Below the pieces are notes generated by a model. It saw only the letters and a program-made list of their open reading frames with translations, did no database searches and had not been told where the DNA came from. Positions 25,276 to 38,050 of a stretch of 64,000 nt of DNA are shown piece by piece (position 1 is the stretch's first letter; each line of letters opens with the position of its first letter). The position numbers were made by a program, and so were the translations under genes. Origin of the DNA: Nymphaea colorata (lineage: Eukaryota; Streptophyta; Magnoliopsida; Nymphaeales; Nymphaeaceae); assembly GCF_008831285.2 (NCBI RefSeq), contig NC_045144.1:23823716-23887715 (forward strand), given 5' to 3'.

Positions 25276-26377
25276 CTCTCCCTCAAGCTGGAGCATAGAT
25301 ATCTATCATGCTTAGTTTGTTACAATATCTAATGAAGTCTCTAATTGGGAGATATTTGGTAAACATATCTGCAAATTGCCCTTTTGAAGTAACATGAACG
25401 TAGATATAGCTTTGGCCAATACATAATCATAATATAATGACAATACACTTCCATGTGATTCATCTTTTCATGAAAAACTAGATTGTTAGAAATATATGTA
25501 GCTGCCTTATTACCACACATCATCTACAATGGTAGTTTTAATTTGAACACTAAGACCATCCAACATAAATCTTATCCACGTCATTTCTGCAGTAGTTTGA
25601 GCTAAAGCTTGATATTATAACTTTGCACTGTACCTGACCACTACCCTTTGCTTCTTACTCCTCTATGATATAAGAATATTCCCAACAATCACATAGAATC
25701 CAATAGTAGATTTCCTATTATTAATAGAATCTACATAGTCAGCATCAGCTTACTACTTTGTATCTAGAAAAGATCTCCATTGGAATACAAGTCCATTCCC
25801 TAGAGATGACTCAAAAACCTTAAAAGCATCATGGCTGCATGTCGATGAACTCTCCTAAGCTTGTCCATAAACTAAGTAAAATTCTCAACAGCTGAAGATA
25901 TATTCGGCCTGGCAACAGCCACATAAAGGAGCTTCCCAATCAACGACCTATAAGATGTATTGTCTACAGGCGCTAACTCATCATCAAGAAGGAAAACTAT
26001 GGAATTTATTAGGATGCTCATGGGATTTGCTCCAATCATGCCAACTTTCTACAATAAATCAAGTACACTCTTTATCTAAGATAGGAAAACTTCCTTGTTG
26101 GACCTAGACACTTCAATTCCCAAGAAGTATCTAAGAGAACCAAGGTCTTTGGTAACAAAGTGCTTTTGCATATACTTCTTAGTTTTTGCAATATCCTATT
26201 CATTTTCACCTATTAAAATGATATCATCCACATACACAACCATTGCTACAATACCTCTTTTACTCTTATTAATGAATAAAGAGTAATTTGAGAAAGATCG
26301 CTAAAAACCAAACTAGTCATAACCTCCAAGAGTTTGTAAAATGAGGCCTATGGACTTTGCTTAAGACCATAAATCAT
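25276..26377 (-). pseudogene. Ty1/copia polyprotein remnant (RT and RNase H)
   Basis: Reading the - strand from 26,377 down: MIYGLKQSP, then the reverse-transcriptase box VYVDDIILIG with both catalytic Asp kept (near 26,245), KDLGSLRYFLGIEV (near 26,130), YRSLIGKLLYVAVARP (near 25,930), then RNase H phrases near 25,730 (DADYVDS...RKSTIGFYV), CGNKAATYI and VFHE (near 25,490). This is the standard copia order, and the LTR follows directly. Stops and frame changes interrupt it, for example a stop shortly after the YVDD segment. Everything upstream of the YGLKQ motif, including gag, protease and integrase, is missing; the fragment abuts the LTR-type sequence that starts at 26,378. Confidence 0.85.
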
Positions 26378-29300
26378 TGTTAACACCCTAAATTTTTCCA
26401 TCTCAACCGATGGATACAATTTCAAAATCTTAAAAAAAATACTTTCACAAAACAATTGTAAAAAACTTTAGTTTCAAATCAAATTTCGAATATAAGCACA
26501 ATTTAGGTTCACATCATGAATTTAACTCGTAGAACAAATGCCAATGTAGGATTATGAGTCCAAATCCTAATCCAATACTCAATATTGGATCCAAATTAGG
26601 GTTTGAAACCCGAAGACAATTGAAATTGTCATTTGGAATCCAAATCTAGATTCAAATCCTCATTATCCAATTCAAGATCTAAGTTCCCAAGTGGAACCCT
26701 CATGTGGGCCCCACCTAGCTCGCATGGCCAAGACCCTACCAAGAGGCCACACACCCTCCCTTCTTTTTCAAAAATATCTCCTTCCATTTGAAACTCCATC
26801 ATTTTTAATGAAATTGGATATGATCATCATTGAACTCCATGGGTAAAGAGAGAGATTTATGTCTCTTTCTCTTCATTAATTAAAAAGGAACTCTCTAACT
26901 AAGAGAGGCTTTAATTCCAAAGAAGCTATGGTTGCTTCTAACCAACCTACTTAAGGCAGTTCAGCCTAGGTACACCCAAAAGTGGCACACACCCTCAATG
27001 ATCTCAGTACGTGAGCTCAGCCTAGTCAAACCTAGTCAAAGATTAGGACTACCCCATGATTCAGCTACTGGATAGGAATGGACCCTGACTAGATCACATT
27101 CACTTTGACTAAACTTAGTCAAAATGAAAATCAAAATTGAGCTCAATCAAAGCATAAACAAGTGCTTTCTAAGCTCGAATTCATCAAATTACCTCAAACC
27201 AAGCCTAGACTAGCTCACAACAAGGAGCTCCGACTTTGGTCAATTGGTCAAATTTGATTAAAATTGAACAATTCTGTCCTCCCATGACCAAATTGAATTC
27301 ATAAAACGTAAATTTGGTTTTCTATATAAACCCAATACACATTTGAATTTGTCAAATGTACAAATCAAATACCAAATTGAAAATCAATGTATCAAATTGA
27401 AATTTGATTTTATTAAAATTGAATTACGAACAAAATGTCCTTTTTCAAACCAAATTTGACAAGATTTTCAAAAGTCTTTTCAAATGAAATTGAATTGTCA
27501 AACATAAATTTTGAAACTCATAACATTTAGGTCTAGTCACTAGGTTCCACCTCGCAAGCTCGAATTCAAAAACTGAAACCCAAGCTAAGGGTATTTTTGT
27601 CAAGATTTTCAGCCAAACTAAGTATTTAAATAACTATGCCTTGACCCAAATTAGACTTGACTAGGTCTGAACCATGGTTGACCAGAACTAGCTGAGCACA
27701 CCCAGCTCATGCGTGTGGGCTAGGTGTGCCCCGTTGGAGTCTTTTAAGAGGACCAAAAATCATTTAATCGTCCTTTCTCAAATCAGCAATCCATGTATCA
27801 TTTAATCGTCATTTAATTCATTGGTCGAATTAGAGGCTGGCTGAGGTGGAAGCCACCTCATCTTATTTTCTAAAATCTAAATCAATTTTTATTCCAGCTT
27901 GACACCTAGCTGGACCTATTCTAACTCACCAGCCCAAAAGGGGGCAGATTCCCCTAGACTTGGGCATGCTCCAATAATGAGTTAAGGAGGTAGATGCCCA
28001 GCCACCTCCTTCCCTTCCTTGTTCGATTTCAAGGGTATATATACCCACCTTGAGAACTAAGGTAGGGGATGACAATTTGAGAATTCTCTTAACATTTTCT
28101 CTTAGTTGCAGCCAAGAACAAGTGCAGCCAAGACCAGCAAGGGGAAGAAGAAAAGAAGAAGAACCATGGAGAAGAAGCTGTCATCCAAGCCTTTTCCGTT
28201 TCTCTCTTTCTCATTTTCTAATCCATGCTTTCGAATTTAGCAAGCTCAGGTACTTGAGTGGACCCTTGTTTAGGATTTTTGTCACAAGAAAATCCTCTTC
28301 ATCCCTGCAATTTTTAGCAAGGAAGAACTCCCTTTTCATCCTTGCTAAGCTTGAATCTTAGTCTAGATTCTTGTTGAGGATTACTAGATTTTGAGAACCA
28401 TCCAAGAAAAGCCTCAATCACCTAGGTCAACCACAGGGTAAGGGAAATTTCAGCTTGTTCTTCATGCATTTTTGCTTCTTGGTATCATTCTAATTCCATG
28501 GTCATGGAGATGGTTCTATTTTATTCTATTTTATAGCTGGGAATGATGTCCAGCCAAGGAAAATATGATCAAGTGTACATGTTAATGCATCTCTTCATGC
28601 ATAAACCGGTTTTCTAAGAAGAGCACCCATGAATCAATTTTTGAAAAGGGCCTCAAGGTCATGTCCCTTTCAAAAAACAGCCAGCCTAACCCATTTCTGA
28701 CTCCCCACCATGAGTAAATCCTACAGTGAGGCAGAGATTTCCATGTGTTGCAATATATATAGTTTAAAAGTCTATTGAGAACAGATGCATTCTCATTAAC
28801 ATAATCCACTCTTGCACAAAAAAAATTATAGAGAAACAAGTTTAACCATTGTCTTGATTTCTTCTATTTCAAGTCATTTTGAACTCATGAATTCTTAATC
28901 TAGTTGATTAAGGGTGGAGGCAAAGCTTAGAAACTAGTTTTTAATCTTCCTACCTACAAGAACCTAGCTAAGTACCACCCTGGTTCGTAACCTAAGTGGT
29001 CCCTTGTCAAATATCTCATTTTAAGAGCAAGATACGATATGTGTGTGTATATATATATATATATAACTTCTTATTAAAAACTATTTTTCTTTAAAATTAG
29101 GTTGGAACATGTTTCCAAGCTGGTTTTAAAGAAAGAAAATCGGCATTTTAGTCTTCATAGTTCAAAAATGTAAGATCATTTAACATTTCATCTCAAAATT
29201 GTCTATTACAGCATTACATACGTAAAAATGCATGCTTAAAAGAACTATGATGATTTCATAAAATTTAGCTTAAAACTTCAAAGTTTAAACTATTACAATG

Positions 29301-32300
29301 ATAATAATCAGCCACAAAGTGGCTATTTCCCATAGAATTGGAAAAGTTCTAATTTTTTAAATTGGCACCTTAAAGGACATTTCTAGGAGTTGCTGATTTC
29401 ATTTACCAATTTTCAAATTTGCATGGGATTAATCAATACCCCAAAAATTTCAAAATCACATTAAAAAATCCAATTTTTATTTCTTCCAAAAGAGGAGATT
29501 AAACGTGCTGAAATCATCCAAAGAATGGACAAATTTCTTGATAAAAAGCTCGAAACCAGACTTGGTTTAAGAAAAACAAGTCTTCTAAAACCTCATGTTA
29601 AAACTCAACATACATGTTCGGCACAAATGGGAACAAATTTTCAAGAGGAACATTTCTCTTGTCGATTTGAAAAAAAATTAACTTATAAAAAGTTAAGTAG
29701 ATTTTCAAAGCTTTCTCATCATCTTCTAAGAGACAAGCCTTCTTAGAATCGACATTTCTAAATTTCACCTATTTAATCAACACTAAAATTGATTTTATTG
29801 CAATTTTCAGACAAAGTTGACATTTTTCACGTCTCTCATATATTTGGAAAATTTATTTTAACTTCATTTATATTATTTTATATTATTTTGCAATTTTACT
29901 TTATGTCTCGAGCTTGGGGACGGAATATTTAATTCATGTGCATAATAATATTTTTAGCACATGTAGAGAGAATCCTATATTCCAATTAAAATTAATCTTT
30001 TTTTTGTGTGAATCATGAGTTTATGCTTATGTTGAATTGATTTTGATAGATTATGAGAGTGGAAATAATGATTGTCTCACGTAGTTTCCCTTTTCTTTCA
30101 TGCATTTTTACACACCAAATCAAATTGCACATATACACATTCTCTAGAAATTAAGTGACCAATCACAACAAGAATTTGAAAACTTCACCTAGTCTCAAAA
30201 TAAAATAAAGCATGATCCTTTGGCCAACCGTTTGAAAACAATATATTTTTGAACATTTTGAAACTCATATTTCATCAAAAGAGTAAGCTCTACTTAGTTG
30301 AGAAATTCCAATTTTTCTCTAAAGGAGAATCAGTTTGAATTCAAATTCATATCACTTAGACCTAATCACATGATTTGGAAAAAGAGATTTCCATATCAAT
30401 CATTTGACAAAGTAACTTAGCATATTTTTTTCCAAAATTTGATCTATTTGCTAGCTAGGCTTAGCTATTTTCTCAAAATTTGATCATAAGTTGATCTCAA
30501 ACTTCAATCCAAGATCATGAGATGATCTCAAGTGCTCAACAAAGGACTAGACCTCAATTTCAAATTTTCCAATCAAATCCCTAAGTTCCAAACAGAACTT
30601 CAATTTTACAATCCATGTTGTTAAAATGACAATTGAATTTTCAAACTCGTGAATCAAAGCCTTGATGTCCATTTATTTCAAATCAATCCTATTTTCGACC
30701 AAAACAAGGGTCAGCCCTTCAAACCATTCTCAACATCTTTGCGGATTTTTGAAGTTCAAATGAAACAATGGTCTCCAATTTGAACATTTTTTAAACTTCT
30801 AAAGAATTTACTCAAATTCTCTTAAACAAGTTGAATAACTTGTCAAAACATGTCAAATTTCCAAACAATTTATCCAAATTCCACACCAATTTGACAAAAA
30901 CAGGCTCAATTCGCTTGTTCCAAAGTTAAGATTGAAATGAACTTTCAATTTCAAATCCAAAGCTTTTATTCACAAACATATAGGATTTGCATAAACCAAA
31001 TGACTTGCACATGATCCAAAAAATCCTTAGTCCTTGGTCTAATTACCTCTGTTAAAGGCGGGAGGAAGAGTTAGACCTTGTATCGATGGGCGGATTCCTT
31101 TCACTTGAACTTTTCACAGAATCCAATTTAAAATTTTGTTGATTTGCATAACTTCCTGTTTCTACAAACAAAATATAGAGCACACAGGGAGGGGTGCAAA
31201 CAATCACCTTCTTCAATAAGCCCACCTTTGTACACTCCCTTATCACTCAAAGCCATGAGCTTGCTGCATATATGTTGTCTCAGAATGAACCCCTTAGAGA
31301 AGCATTTTTAACATTAAGCTGATATAAGCTCCATCCAGAACAAGCAGATACAAAAATAACCAAACAAATAGTTTTTAGCAAAGTAAGCATGTCATAATCA
31401 TGTGTTTGTTTTATGCATTATTTGAATTGCAATGAGATTTGGATCTAGATATAAGTTAGCTTGAAAGTGCTTGTGTTTTGCAAAGTTATTAATTTTCTTG
31501 AATTAATATTCAAGATTTAGACTTTTGTGCTAGTGAATGAAATACATGTACTTGTGAACATACAACTGAGAATTGGTCCTGATGGCCATAAAATTATATT
31601 ATATCATTTATCCAAGTCCATACATACTATATATGATGTTTGTTAATTATGTGTTAAGCAAATACAGTAAATGAATCATATGAGAAAAATAGTATATGCA
31701 TCAAAAGTAGGCTTAAATGACTATGTTAACAATAAATACTCGTAATGATTATGCATATCTGGTCTGACTTTAATGGTTTGAACTATTCAAAGGAATAGAG
31801 TAGTACGATCTCTTGTGGCATGGGAAGGAGGTAAGGGTTTCCCTTACCTACTGTGTGAAGCTAAGTAGGGCCAATATTCACCATCTGGGTTTTTGGTTAT
31901 TTTGTTATTGTTGTTTCTGCCATGTGTTTACCTAGAAAACATATTTAGGGGTGATCCATTCCTTCACCATGAGATTTGGGGACCAACATCCAACTTGCTG
32001 TTTAAGGCCTAATTCAGTGGAGGAAGACAGCGGTCCATCTATAAGTTTAGTGCTGACACCTAGTCATGTATGTTGTTGATGTTTTTAGTTGTACCTATAG
32101 GCATTGTATAAAACAAAAATTGTTGTGTAAATTAACCAGTGAGGTCGAATCACCACCCACATAGTGCCTATGCCTTGTCAGCAAAAGAAACTAAATCATG
32201 GTTGCAATCACGCTAACAGATAATTAATATTACATGCATTCATACATGAATTTATGATGAATGTTACTATGAATGCTAGTTATTTTTGTCCATGTGCATA

Positions 32301-32733
32301 TAGATATTGAATGTATACATTAGAACTCTTAAGTTTGATTTGATAATAAGGTATGTTGTATGTTGCATTGCTAACCATGTGAGCTGGAATAAAACGATTG
32401 TATTAAGAAATTTCTCAAGTTCTTTTTCAGGTGATCGTGGAGTAACGAAGTAGCTACATTGTGTCATGATCTAATGTTTCCCAACCGGTCAATGTTTTGA
32501 TTTAGATTTTGTGATTCACATGACTTTTTTTATTTTCTACTTTTATGAAACATTGGTTTGATGGTTGAATTTAAATTATTATTAATGTTAATAGTTTAAA
32601 GCTAGTTGGTAAAGATGCCTAATGATTTTATAAGTTGTTTTTTGACAGGTATTTCCCATGTGCTTGGATTTTGAAGTTAAAAAGATTTTAATTTTTTTTA
32701 AAGAAAATGGCTTCAAAAATTAGGGCTGTTACA
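26378..32733 (+). mobile_element. 6.36-kb LTR-type sequence (possible solo LTR)
   Basis: The sequence starts TGTTAACACCCTAAATTTTT and ends AAAAATTAGGGCTGTTACA. The ends are near-perfect inverted partners of the TGTAACACCC...GGGTGTTACA type common in plant Ty3/gypsy LTRs. Flanking 5-mers are ATCAT and ATGTC, only partly matching. The left flank is copia coding sequence; the right flank shows no clear copia continuation. No gag or pol is seen inside, and I found no pair of direct repeats. The best reading is one very long LTR left after recombination, or a large non-autonomous derivative. A TATA-containing palindrome at 28,036 supports an LTR promoter. An unrelated sequence with fortuitous ends cannot be excluded. 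Confidence 0.5.
28034..28050 (+). promoter_or_regulatory. Palindromic TATA box in the long LTR-type sequence
   Basis: GGGTATATATACCC is a perfect 14-base palindrome containing TATATATA, about 1.66 kb into the element. A CT/AG-structured region follows (28,080-28,210), like a transcribed leader. In LTRs a TATA box marks the U3/R transition, so transcription would start about 30 bases downstream. Because the box is palindromic it could in principle act in both directions. Confidence 0.5.
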
Positions 32734-33892
32734 ATGTCAACTTCAAGGTCCATGCCGCCTTGATGCTTACAGTAGGATTATGCCATCCCTTTAGAAGCTT
32801 TTCTATTAAGTGAAATTTGAAGCTGACCATCATCATATTTTTAATAGGAGTCTTTTTCTTTTAACCAAAACTGTCAAATATGGTTTCCTTTAATCAGCAA
32901 GTGCCCATTGACTTTTTAAGGGATAAAATCCAAGGATTTAATTGAAAAAAAAGGACTTAAGAACCAACCATATCTATGCATATGGTATTTAACCAATTTG
33001 GTGAGAAACGAAAACCTAATGTCTTGTACTCTCATATAGTTATGTATTACATTACAAAGAAACTACCCATTCATGCTTTGATTACCCAAATAAGCAGCAT
33101 GTATTTTGAACAATTTTTTCCTGACAACACGAATGGTAGAGAAGTAAGTGAAATTGTAAATAATAATAGACATACTCAATAAACACAAACATGTGGTAGC
33201 AAAGAATGAACTTCATGAACAAACTACTTCAGCATTGAGGAATTATTATAGCTCAAGTAAGATACTCTTTATTTTATGTGCTCATTATGTTATATGTCAT
33301 TGTTTGAGTTATAATTGACTACATTAATGCTTCTTATTGATAATTCAATAACTTATCTGTCCCCTCACAAACGCAGGAACCATACAATGATACCACGTTC
33401 CAACTATTATGTGTTTTTTGAGTGAAAAACTAGAGACACATATAGTATTGGAGGTAGAAGACCAGTTTCTAGTGAGTTGTCATTGTTATCGATGTGTTTG
33501 TAGTAGGTCTAGTCTTGTTAAATTTTTGTGTTCATTTTATGTTTATATATTCCAGCATATAACACCCAATAGTTGACATTAAACTATTTGTATTGTGATA
33601 TTTTGTAGTTTCATTTGATATTGTTGACTATATAAATATTTGAACAATTAAAACTAATGATGTTTTTGTTAGATGAATCAATTCAAAGGAGCTGATTTTG
33701 CTACATGGGTGTTTTATGCATTATCTTGCTTTAACAGGATCTTGTTAATGAATGCATTGATTTGGATATAACAAATTCTTGGTATGGCTTTTGTAACAGT
33801 GTTTCTATAACATGTTCTTGTGTTATCAAATATAGACATGAAAGTAGGATTCTATAACATGTTCTTCAATGGTATACATGAAAATAGGTTTT
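32734..33892. other. AT-rich noncoding stretch
   Basis: This lies between the LTR-type sequence and repeat copy A. An ORF at 32,976-33,182 matches nothing I know. No copia sequence is recognised here, so the copia remnant does not obviously resume. Confidence 0.4.
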
Positions 33893-34459
33893 TGAAATTT
33901 ACGTGTATTTTTTTTTTTTTACCAAATCTTACATGCAAAACATAATAAATGAAACTTGTTTACCTATACTTGTCTTTGTTTCTTTGTGTGGAATTCTGAG
34001 AGATTGGACTGACCTATCGGTATGGAGTCTGACTATTTTTGGTGCATTTACCAGGGGTAACCAAACCAAGAACTAGACTAAAATGTTTGGCTTTCTCAGA
34101 CTAAATATCATCCAAAATCTGAGAAAGGAAACGTACCATAATTTTAAAATCATGCATGTTTTAAAATCTAAGTAGATCTAAAAAATGGACTTATAAACAA
34201 AAAGAAATTAATCTAAAGTTTGTTCATCTCCAGACCATCATAAATCAATGCAAATCAAGCTCTCATATCTAAAATGATGCATGCAAGGCTAAGTCATGCA
34301 GACCTAGAGTCTAGTTTCTACTTGGACTAGGATGTAGGACATGGACCTAGCGGAGAGATTTGAATTTGAAAAAAATTGACACCAGGAATTGAGAGATTCT
34401 TGTTCTAAATTGAAATAAGAGATGTCATGAAGATACATAATATGACATCATGTTAGGGA

Positions 34460-34850
34460 AAGTCAGGATCCAAAATCTGAGATTTGAAATCATGGTTCAA
34501 TATCCAATGTTCTAATTTTGAGATCCAAAATCTGAAACACAAAATCCATAATCCAATGCTTAAGCTTTGAAAACTGATACCCAAAATCTAGATTCATAAA
34601 TCCAAAATCCAAGATCCAAGATATATAATCTAAGATCTAAAATATAAATTCCTTAATATAAGGTTCAAGATCCAAACTTAAATAAACATGATCTAAAGTT
34701 TATGATTTGAGACTCGTATGATAAATGTGATTCAAAATCTAAAGCCTAAAATCTAAGATCTTAAATATAAGATGTGAGATCCATCAAGATCCAAAATCTA
34801 ATGCTTAGGAATCAAAATCGAATACTTGAGATCCAAATCTTAGTAGGTTG
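34460..34850. repeat. Degenerate short-unit tandem repeat in copy A
   Basis: Phrases such as GATCCAAAATCTGAGAT, AAATCCAAAATCCAAG and GATCTAAAATATAAG recur with a spacing of about 20-30 bases. The same patch, similarly decayed, is at 44,600-44,980 in copy B, so it predates the duplication. Confidence 0.75.
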
Positions 34851-37518
34851 ACTCGGTTTAATGTCATGGTTTATATCAAGATGAAGTTTGAATCCAACAC
34901 ATGGAATTGAAATTCAAGATCCAAATGGGCTTGGGGTAAGCTGGTCAAAAGAACTAGGTTCAGTCTTGCCTACACTGAGTTTGAACCAACTTATGATGGG
35001 TTTGACTAAAAATATGTTTATCGTAAGTCAATCCATGTGTTATATAATAGATATTTCATTTATTTCATATGAATGAGTATTTAAGGAAGTTTGACTAGAT
35101 CTAGGCTTTGGGACTAGGTTGTGAAGAGTAGGCTCTATGACCAGTCTGAACTAAGTCATAGAGAACTAAGCTAGGTTTGGACTTCATATCTACATGCCCT
35201 AGGTTTTTAAAATCATTTAGAAAAGTTGTTCTGAAAATATTTTGGAAAACTATGACTTGTATGAGGACCAAATAGATTCAAATTTTCACATACATGGGCT
35301 AATGCACACAGGGTATGCTACTAGGCTGACCCTGTCTAGTTTTAGACAAGTGGTTCATGTGTATGCAAGGTGAATTAGTGCATATTAAAACGTATGTGCT
35401 ATGAATGATTGAAGAAAGCACAAAAGAAAACTACATTCTATATGCATGACTTTAAGTAAAACTACATAAGCAACAATATTAAATTAAAAGAAAGAGACAA
35501 GGAAGAGAGGGTCAGGTAAAAGACATTAAAATAAATCTAATCTAGAGAACAAACATGCTAAACTAAGCAAGAATTAAACTATACTAAATACAAACAAAAA
35601 GATAACTAAACATGCTAAAAGCAAAAGGAAAACTAAACTAAACATGCTAAAAGCAAAAAGAAAACTAAACTAAACATGCTAAAAGCAAAACTAAACTGCA
35701 AATACAAAAAGAAAAAAAAAGGAAAAAGGAAATTTCCTAAAGCTGGTTTTCTTGTAGAACCCATCCCCATGAACCCCCCACGCTGAGTCTGGTTGAGTCT
35801 AGGATAAATGCTAATGTAGCCTAAACCAAGACTTAGACAAAGACTCTCTTAAAATTTAACTTATTTTGAGGAAGACTCCTTTCCTGAATACCTGATTGAA
35901 ATTTTTAACAACTTTTTGTGCTTCTCAAGTAATAGCTTAAAGTGTGTCTTCAAAAGGAGGGTGTGAGGACCTAGAGAGAGAAGGTGCAAAACCCCCTTGG
36001 AATTTTCAATTGAAGAATAAACTTTTGGCATTCTCTCTCCAATTCAACACTCCAAACCACAAGTTAAAATTATATTTTCATTCGTATTTTGCTCATTGTG
36101 ATCTCGTCCAAACTTCAAGCTCGATTCTGTAAAAAGCCACGCATGCATGGAGAAGTGCTTTATCAATTCTTGATAAAGTATTTGGATTGACATTGAGTAT
36201 GGAAAAATGATCAAAGTGAAAATACAAAGAAGAAAAAACACACTTTTAAACCTTATTCTAAGACTTGATATAAATCAAAAAAATGTTCATCCCAACAACA
36301 TACAAATACCAATTATGTATGTGCCAGAGTAACCAGCTAAAAATCCTAGACATATCAATTGCTTATGTGTGAACAGACATTAACCATGAAGTGAGAAAAT
36401 CACTATATGTTTTTGGGATATAATATGTATTGAACTCACATGTGGATCCTCGATCTAGGTTTGATGCTGAGACTCAAATCCAAGTCTAGATTCAAAGGAA
36501 CTTCTAAAAAGATGGATCTAGATATGGTATAGGAGTTTGAGTTATGATTCAATGTCCATGATCTAAAAGGAGAATTGTGGATCTAGATCTATAAAGATAG
36601 ATTAGATCTGAGACATGGATATGAGTTCCAGACATATAAATAAGACTTGCATATAATCTGGATCAGAAGTATGAAATGGAGACTGAAAATGGCAAGGACC
36701 AGGACCTAGCTTGAGGTTGGCTAGGTGGGTTCAAGCTGTATGACATGGCCTAAACCTGGGTCAAGTTTAGTTTCTGAAAAAAACAATTGGGTTCAGACCT
36801 AGGTTGTGTGTAGGCTCAACCTAGATGCAACCATTGGAAAAATTCAGTTTTGATGTGTAATCGGGATAGCCTTGGGCTTAGGCCAAATAGATACATGAAA
36901 TGTTTATGAAAAGCTAACTTAAGTTCAAGTGGTTCCTAAGTTAGGTTTCATAAAAAAATATGTGCATGGTGGCAAATGGCCAAAATACCCCCTTGTGTGT
37001 GATTGTGGGCTGAAACATGTTCCAATAAAGAGATGGGCTTGCATTAAGGATCTGGAATCAAATAAAGTGACGTGACTCATACCCCATGTTTATGTAGAAG
37101 AATATGAGTAAAAAATGAAATGATCATTCTCATGTGTGTATTTCAAGAGTTTTAATGAATTTTCTTGATTTGACTGAACCAACCTATGGCTAGGGTCCTA
37201 AGTAGGCACTGGTTAAAATCTTGTTGAAAAATTCCTCTCGGATTGCTCTAAAAATCAAAAAACAAATTTTTACCAAGCCATGTATGACACATTTATAAAG
37301 AGAAATCAAAGAAGGCCATAAAAATCAGATTTTTATTGAAATTTTTGCAGTTCGAGCTAAGGGCACTTGGGAAAGCTATTTATCATAAGGACATGCTGAA
37401 AGATCGGAGGCTAAGGGCACTCAAAAATCTATTTACTTATAAGGACATAATGAAAGATCAGAGAAATTCGATTTAATTTTAAAAGGATTGAGCTGGACAA
37501 AAGTTTATAGAGTATAGC

Positions 37519-38050
37519 AAGCACTAGGAAAGATTTCCATGGCCTTCAGAATTGAATTGAACTCAGACCGAAAGGAATTAACTCAAACAAAACAAAGAGA
37601 GTATTGATTTGCTCATGATAAACATAATCCCGACTCGGTTTCAGCTCACTCTATCAGGTTGAGCTCAAATTCAGCTCAAACCCTTAAAAAAGGAGAGAGA
37701 AAGTACTCAAAACTGAATTATACTCAAACCGAGATGAATGAACTCGAACGGAACTAATGCAAACTTAATTTATACATGATGAACATTGTTCTACCTTAGT
37801 TTTAGCTGACTCTACCAAATTGAGCTCAAATTCAGCTCAAACCCCTAAAAACAAGAGAGAGAAAGCACTCAAAACTAAATTGAACTCAAACCAAGATAAA
37901 TGAACTCAAGTCCAACAGAAGAAAACTTCATGTATAAGTAATAAACATGGCTCTAGCTCAATTTTAGCTCAAACTTCCAAGTTGAGCTCAAATTAAACTC
38001 AAACCCCCTGAAAATAGGACAGAGAAAGACCCAGTAGAAATCTGCAAGTT
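37519..38050. repeat. 161-bp tandem units in copy A
   Basis: The phrase ACCCCTAAAAACAAGAGAGA and its variants occur at about 37,680, 37,841 and 38,002, exactly 161 bases apart, each followed by ACTCAAA...AACTGAAT-type sequence and GAGCTCAAATTCAGCTCAAA. An older, diverged unit precedes them. Copy B has similar units near 51,788, 51,947 and 52,110. Upstream, about 480 bp of copy A (37,201-37,680) is absent from copy B. Confidence 0.85.
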
